Positions 39,820-43,319 of a stretch of 43,319 nt of DNA are shown here, piece by piece; position 1 is the first letter of the stretch, and every line of letters begins with the position of its first letter. The stretch covers positions 1 to 43,319 of the forward strand of contig NZ_JAAGWH010000050.1 in NCBI RefSeq assembly GCF_010682105.1, in the 5' to 3' direction. This DNA is from Modestobacter muralis (GTDB lineage: Bacteria; Actinomycetota; Actinomycetes; Mycobacteriales; Geodermatophilaceae). A model generated the notes under the pieces. That model was not told the DNA's origin. It did no database searches and worked only from the letters and a program-made list of their open reading frames with translations. Made by a program: the position numbers and the translations under genes.

Positions 39820-39924
39820 GCCTGCCTGCAGGGGCCCGCCGCGAGTGGAAGGACCCCGTCCTCCTCATCCCTCGCACGCTCGGGACGAGCCTCGGGACGG
39901 GGCCGGGGGCAGGAGGGCCCTCCG
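39820..39924 (-). repeat. Stop-proximal hairpin repeat, copy 9, interrupted
   Basis: Left part GCCTGCCTGCAGGGGCCCG plus CCGCGAG (39820-39845) and right part GGGGGCAGGAGGGCCCTCCG (39905-39924) together make one normal element next to the glfT1 stop. Its central loop is replaced by copy 10. Confidence 0.75.
39848..39904 (+). repeat. Stop-proximal hairpin repeat, copy 10 (subtype II), nested in copy 9
   Basis: 57 bp, 50 of 57 identical to copy 1 (971-1027). It has complete arms GGACCCCGTCC and GGACGGGGCC, and lies inside the loop of copy 9 in the other orientation, that of glfT2. Confidence 0.85.
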
Positions 39925-40830
39925 TCAGGCCCCGGGGCGGGTGAAGCGCTCGCGGCGTCCGGACCGGGTCAGCCGCAACCACTCCCGGAAGCCGGCCCGG
40001 TCGCGGCGGGTGACGAGGAAGAACCAGCCGAACCGGACGAACTCCAGCGGCAGCAGCCACCGCATGCCCGGCTGGGCCATGAGGTAGCCGCGGTTGCGGT
40101 AGGTGAAGAAGCGCTTGACGTCGTTGCCCGGGTACTGCGCCGACAGCCGGCCGCCGAGGATCGGCTCGAACTCCGTCGTCCCCTCGGGGTGCAGGTAGGC
40201 CGCGGCGGTGCAGGTGCCGAAGGGCAGCCCGGCGCGCAGCAGCCGCCGGTGGATCTCGGTCTCGTCGCCGCGGAAGAACAGCCGGTAGTCCGGGACGCCG
40301 ACGACGTCGAGGGCCTCGGCGCGGAACAGCGCCCCGTTGAACAGCGAGGCGTAGCTGGGGAGCAGCTCCACGCCGGCGAAGTCGCTGCGCCGGCGCCGCC
40401 AGCGCAGCCCGCGGCGGAGCGGGAAGGCCAGCGCGTCCGGGTCGGCCTGGTCGGTGACCAGCGGGGAGACCTCGGCCAGCCCGTGACGTTCCGCGCAGTC
40501 GAGCAGGGTCTGCAGCACCTGGTCATCGGCGGGGCGGCCGTCGTCGTCGGCGCACCACACCCAGTCCGCGCCCAGGGCCAGGGCGTGCAGCATGCCCAGG
40601 GCGAAGCCGCCGGCACCGCCGAGGTTGCGCTCGCTGGGCAGGTAGGTGACCGGCAGCCCGCTGGCGGCCACGACGTCCTCGGCGGACTGGTCGGGCCCGT
40701 TGTCGACGACGACCACGTGGTCGGGCCGGCGGGTCTGGCCGGCGATCGCGGCGAGGCTGGCCGTGAGCAGCTCCCGGCGGTGCCGGGTGACGATCACGGC
40801 GACCACCCGGCCGCCGTCCGCCGGGCTCAC
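39925..40830 (-). CDS. glfT1: Galactofuranosyltransferase GlfT1
   Basis: 301 aa (Rv3782 is about 304). GlfT1 adds the first galactofuranose residues to the rhamnosyl-GlcNAc lipid linker. GT-A motifs: 'VVAVIVTRHRRELLTASLAA', 'VVVVDNGPDQSAEDVV', 'LPSERNLGGAGGFALGM', metal site in 'WVWCADDDGRPADD' and acceptor-side 'YRLFFRGDETEIHRRLLRAG'. 'YLHPEGTTEFEP' supplies a His. The start overlaps the wzt stop (40827-40830), giving a wzm-wzt-glfT1 operon, as in the Rv3781-Rv3783 region. Confidence 0.92.
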   Translation of the reverse strand: MSPADGGRVVAVIVTRHRRELLTASLAAIAGQTRRPDHVVVVDNGPDQSAEDVVAASGLPVTYLPSERNLGGAGGFALGMLHALALGADWVWCADDDGRPADDQVLQTLLDCAERHGLAEVSPLVTDQADPDALAFPLRRGLRWRRRRSDFAGVELLPSYASLFNGALFRAEALDVVGVPDYRLFFRGDETEIHRRLLRAGLPFGTCTAAAYLHPEGTTEFEPILGGRLSAQYPGNDVKRFFTYRNRGYLMAQPGMRWLLPLEFVRFGWFFLVTRRDRAGFREWLRLTRSGRRERFTRPGA

Positions 40831-41633
40831 GCCTCGGCGCTCCCGCGCTCGCGGCTGGTCTTGTCGGGCGTGCGGTAGTCGTCGCCCTTGTAGGCCTTCA
40901 GCACGTCCTCGAGGTCACCGTGGGCCTTGATCTGGCCGTGCTCCATCCAGATCGCGGTGTCGCACAGGTCGCGGAGGAAGGCGTCGGAGTGGGAGGCGAA
41001 GACCAGCAGCCCGGACCGCTCGACCAGCTCCTTGAGCCGCTTCTTGGACTTGTCCAGGAAGGCGGAGTCGACCGCCCCGATCCCCTCGTCCAGCAGCAGG
41101 ATCTCCGGGTCGATGCTGGTGACCACGCCCAGGGCCAGCCGCACGCGCATGCCGGTGGAGTAGGTGCGCAGCGGCATCCGCAGGAAGTCGCCGAGCTCGG
41201 TGAAGTCGGCGATGTCGTCGACCCGCGCCTCCATCTCCTTGCGCGTCATGCCCAGGAAGAGCCCGCGCACGATGATGTTCTCCAGGCCCGACACCTCCGG
41301 GTCCATGCCGACGCCGAGGTCGAACACCGGCGCGACCCGCCCGTTGATCACCGCGCTGCCGCGGGTGGGCTCGTAGATGCCCGACAGCAGCCGCAGCAGC
41401 GTGGACTTGCCCGCCCCGTTGTGCCCGACCAGGCCCACCCGGGCACCGTGCTCGAGGTGCACGTCGATGTTGCGCAGGGCCTCGATGATCGGGACCTTGC
41501 TGTTGCTGGCGATGTTGCCACCGACCAGGCCCATCACCGTCTTCTTCAGCGACCGGCTGCGGGCGTCGAAGATGGGGAAGTCGACGCAGGCCCCCCTGGT
41601 GTCGATGCTGACCTGCTGCATTGTCTGGGACAT
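40827..41633 (-). CDS. wzt: ABC transporter ATPase for wall polysaccharide export
   Basis: 268 aa from the ATG at 41633, two bases after the wzm stop (TGAGCATG); a GTG at 41639 overlaps wzm. Walker A 'GLVGHNGAGKSTLLRLLSG', signature 'YSTGMRVRLALGVVTS' and Walker B 'EILLLDEGIGAVDSAFLDK' are intact. It is of the Wzt/TagH class (Rv3781-like), without the C-terminal sugar-binding domain of O-antigen Wzt. It powers flipping of the lipid-linked galactan. Confidence 0.94.
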   Translation of the reverse strand: MSQTMQQVSIDTRGACVDFPIFDARSRSLKKTVMGLVGGNIASNSKVPIIEALRNIDVHLEHGARVGLVGHNGAGKSTLLRLLSGIYEPTRGSAVINGRVAPVFDLGVGMDPEVSGLENIIVRGLFLGMTRKEMEARVDDIADFTELGDFLRMPLRTYSTGMRVRLALGVVTSIDPEILLLDEGIGAVDSAFLDKSKKRLKELVERSGLLVFASHSDAFLRDLCDTAIWMEHGQIKAHGDLEDVLKAYKGDDYRTPDKTSRERGSAEA

Positions 41634-41635
41634 GC

Positions 41636-42469
41636 TCACACCCAATACGAGACGCGGGCGCGGTACCGGCGCAGCACGACCATCGTGAGCGCCCAGCCCA
41701 CGACGGTGATGGCCAGGACCACGATCCAGTGGCGCAGTTGCTGGTCCTGCCCGAGCAGCGGGGCCCGGACGATCTCCAGGAAGTGCAGGAACGGGTTGAA
41801 CTCCGCCAGCTTCGCGCGCTCGGCGATGGCCGGGTTGGGGCTGCGGGCCAGCTCGTCGTAGATCCAGACGATCGGCGTCAGGAAGAACGCGAGCTGGACC
41901 ACCGACTGCGCGATGGGCACGAAGTCCCGGAAGCGGGTGGCGACGATGCCCAGCAGCAGTGCCGCCCAGGCGCCGTTGAGCGCGAGAAGCAGGAAGGCCG
42001 GGATCACGGCCAGGCCGGTCCACTTCAGGTCCTGGTGGAAGATGAAGAGCATGACCACGTAGACGACGAGGTTGTGCGCGAAGAACAGCGTCTGCCGCCA
42101 CACCAGCCGGTAGATGTGGACGCTCAGCGGCGCCGGCAGGTGGGTGATCAGGCCGACGTTGGAGGTGAAGACCTCCGCGCCCTCGTTGATGCAGCCGGAG
42201 ATGAAGCCCCAGACGATGAAGCCCACCAGGACGTGGGGCAGCTGGGTGGCCAGGTCGTTGTCGAACAACCCGGCGTACAGCGTCCCCAGCGCGATGGCCG
42301 TGACGGCCATCGTGAGGGAGATCCAGATCGGCCCCAGGAACGAGCGGCGGTACCGCTGGCGGATGTCCTGCCAGCCGAGGTGTCCCCACAGCGAGCGCTG
42401 TTCCCACCCCCGGCGGAGATCGGAGACGGCCGCGCCGAAGGTCGACCCGGTCAGCTGAGCAGTTGCCAC
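41636..42469 (-). CDS. wzm: ABC transporter permease for wall polysaccharide export
   Basis: 277 aa from the GTG at 42469, with TAGCGT seven bases upstream. About six membrane segments; the amphipathic entry 'LWGHLGWQDIRQRYRRSFLG' and 'PIWISLTMAVTAIALGTLY' are typical of ABC-2 polysaccharide exporters (Rv3783-like). The end is 'LRRYRARVSYWV'. It pairs with Wzt to move the lipid-linked galactan across the membrane. Confidence 0.93.
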   Translation of the reverse strand: MATAQLTGSTFGAAVSDLRRGWEQRSLWGHLGWQDIRQRYRRSFLGPIWISLTMAVTAIALGTLYAGLFDNDLATQLPHVLVGFIVWGFISGCINEGAEVFTSNVGLITHLPAPLSVHIYRLVWRQTLFFAHNLVVYVVMLFIFHQDLKWTGLAVIPAFLLLALNGAWAALLLGIVATRFRDFVPIAQSVVQLAFFLTPIVWIYDELARSPNPAIAERAKLAEFNPFLHFLEIVRAPLLGQDQQLRHWIVVLAITVVGWALTMVVLRRYRARVSYWV

Positions 42470-42476
42470 GGATCCC

Positions 42477-42482
42477 ACGCTA
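42477..42482 (-). promoter_or_regulatory. -10 box of wzm-wzt-glfT1, leaderless
   Basis: TAGCGT on the minus strand, seven bases before the GTG at 42469. It overlaps an alternative upstream GTG and so argues against it. Confidence 0.5.
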
Positions 42483-42531
42483 CCTGGGGCCACCTGCTGC
42501 TCCACGTCGGCAGGCACGACTGCGGGCACGG

Positions 42532-43319
42532 TCACGAACCAGGCTGCACAGAGACCACACCGGCACCGGAGACGGTGATCGCGCCGCGCTGGAAGTCCTG
42601 CACGGTCCCCCCGCCGGCCGTCGTCCGGGCGTCGCCGGTCGGGTAGCCCAGCGACCCGCGCTCCCAGCCGGTGCGGGCCCAGGCGTCCCGGACCGCACCG
42701 CGGACGGCGTGGGCCCCGGTGCCGGCGGTCCAGTAGACCGACCCGCCCTGGAACTGCACGAACCGGCCACCACCGGACAGCGCGACGGTGTCGGCGGTCG
42801 GCCAGCCCAGCGGGCCGTTCTCCCAGCCGAGCGCCTCCCACGCGGGGAACAGCTCCGCCACGACCACCCGCGCGCCCGTCTTCGGGCCCACGTACACCGA
42901 GCCGCGCTGGAAGGTCTGGAACGACCCGCCCCCGGCCAGAGTCCGGGCGTCGCCCGTCGGGTAGCCGAGCGAGCCGTTCTCCCAGCCCGACCGGCCCCAG
43001 GCGTCGCGGACCATGCCGCGGACGGCGTGGGCACCGGTGCCGGCGGTCCAGTAGATCGACCCACCGGTGAACTGCGCGAACCGTCCGCCACCGGACAGGG
43101 CCACCGTGTCGGCGGTCGGGTACCCCAGCGGGCCGTTCTCCCAGCCGAGCGCCTCCCACGCGGGGAAGAGCTCCTGGGTCACGACCCGGGCACCGGTCTT
43201 CGAGCCCACGTACACCGAGCCGCGCTGGAAGGTCTGGAACGACCCGCCCGCGGCCAACGGCCGCGCCTCACCCGTCGGGTAGCCCAACGCACCGTTCTCC
43301 CAGCCCGCCCGGGCCCACG
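42532..43319 (-). CDS. LGFP-repeat protein, C-terminal part (cut by window end)
   Basis: The frame is open to the last base, so the N-terminus lies outside. At least 262 residues are made of ~53-residue LGFP repeats with 'GWENGPLGYPTAD' or 'GWENGSLGYPTGD' at each turn. Two alternating kinds ('GGSFQTFQRGSVYVGPKTGA' and 'GGGRFVQFQGGSVYWTAGTG') form a 106-residue superunit. LGFP repeats occur in secreted, wall-linked proteins of actinobacteria and are thought to anchor or bind wall glycan. The protein ends 'GAGVVSVQPGS'. It stands 62 bp before wzm on the same strand, next to the galactan genes. Confidence 0.88.
   Translation of the reverse strand, partial: WARAGWENGALGYPTGEARPLAAGGSFQTFQRGSVYVGSKTGARVVTQELFPAWEALGWENGPLGYPTADTVALSGGGRFAQFTGGSIYWTAGTGAHAVRGMVRDAWGRSGWENGSLGYPTGDARTLAGGGSFQTFQRGSVYVGPKTGARVVVAELFPAWEALGWENGPLGWPTADTVALSGGGRFVQFQGGSVYWTAGTGAHAVRGAVRDAWARTGWERGSLGYPTGDARTTAGGGTVQDFQRGAITVSGAGVVSVQPGS
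42641..43319. repeat. Tandem 318-bp repeat coding for paired LGFP modules
   Basis: GGGTAGCC recurs at 42641, 42959 and 43277, exactly 318 bp apart, with near-identical DNA between. The copies are more alike in DNA than needed for protein function, which points to recent duplication or gene conversion. Confidence 0.9.

Overview
The window is very GC-rich DNA from an actinobacterium. Gene content and order over positions 1 to about 24,400 follow the conserved secA1-to-fbiB block known from Mycobacterium tuberculosis: a DUF6459/Rv3235-like protein, secA, long HPF, ComF, lpqB-mtrB-mtrA, ahcY, manA, SIS, manB, DUF3499, zincin-like protein, whiB, fbiA and fbiB. Long GC-rich intergenic hairpins, frequent GTG starts and the style of the hypothetical proteins suggest Geodermatophilaceae (Blastococcus, Geodermatophilus or Modestobacter type). 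That family placement is an inference, because no rRNA is present. I see no prophage, integrase, transposase, tRNA or CRISPR array.

Layout. 1-1,070: end of a LysM protein and a DUF6459 protein facing secA. 1,087-7,170: secA, two small enzymes (split-barrel oxidoreductase, GNAT), long hibernation factor, ComF. 7,258-11,466: the mtrA-mtrB-lpqB envelope operon. 11,731-18,546: ahcY, manA and the manB-Trm112-SIS-CDF operon. 18,651-22,113: DUF3499, an HExxH-less zincin-like protein, two unrecognised genes and a WhiB2-type regulator. 22,412-24,438: fbiA-fbiB of coenzyme F420 synthesis. 24,487-28,030: rmlC, rmlD, rmlB and rmlA (dTDP-rhamnose). 28,003-34,255: YfhO-like membrane protein, an SDR with a divergent MmyB-type regulator, an AlkA-like glycosylase and a second SDR. 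34,392-43,319: manC, a WbbL-like rhamnosyltransferase, glf, glfT2, glfT1, wzt, wzm and an LGFP-repeat protein cut by the window end.

How the genes work together. ManA, ManB and ManC take fructose-6-phosphate to GDP-mannose. RmlA-D make dTDP-rhamnose. WbbL can place rhamnose on a lipid-linked primer, Glf makes UDP-galactofuranose, GlfT1 and GlfT2 build a galactan, and Wzm-Wzt can flip it outward. This is a nearly complete galactan/linker pathway of mycobacterial type in one locus, with no arabinan or mycolate genes in view. MtrAB-LpqB, WhiB and the LGFP protein fit an envelope and division theme.

Two features are not explained by gene content. First, a family of about ten hairpin elements of roughly 55 bp sits directly after stop codons, in a fixed orientation relative to the upstream gene; one copy interrupts another. 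Second, at least fourteen genes appear leaderless, with a -10-like box only 6-10 nt before the start codon; this also corrects several start sites.
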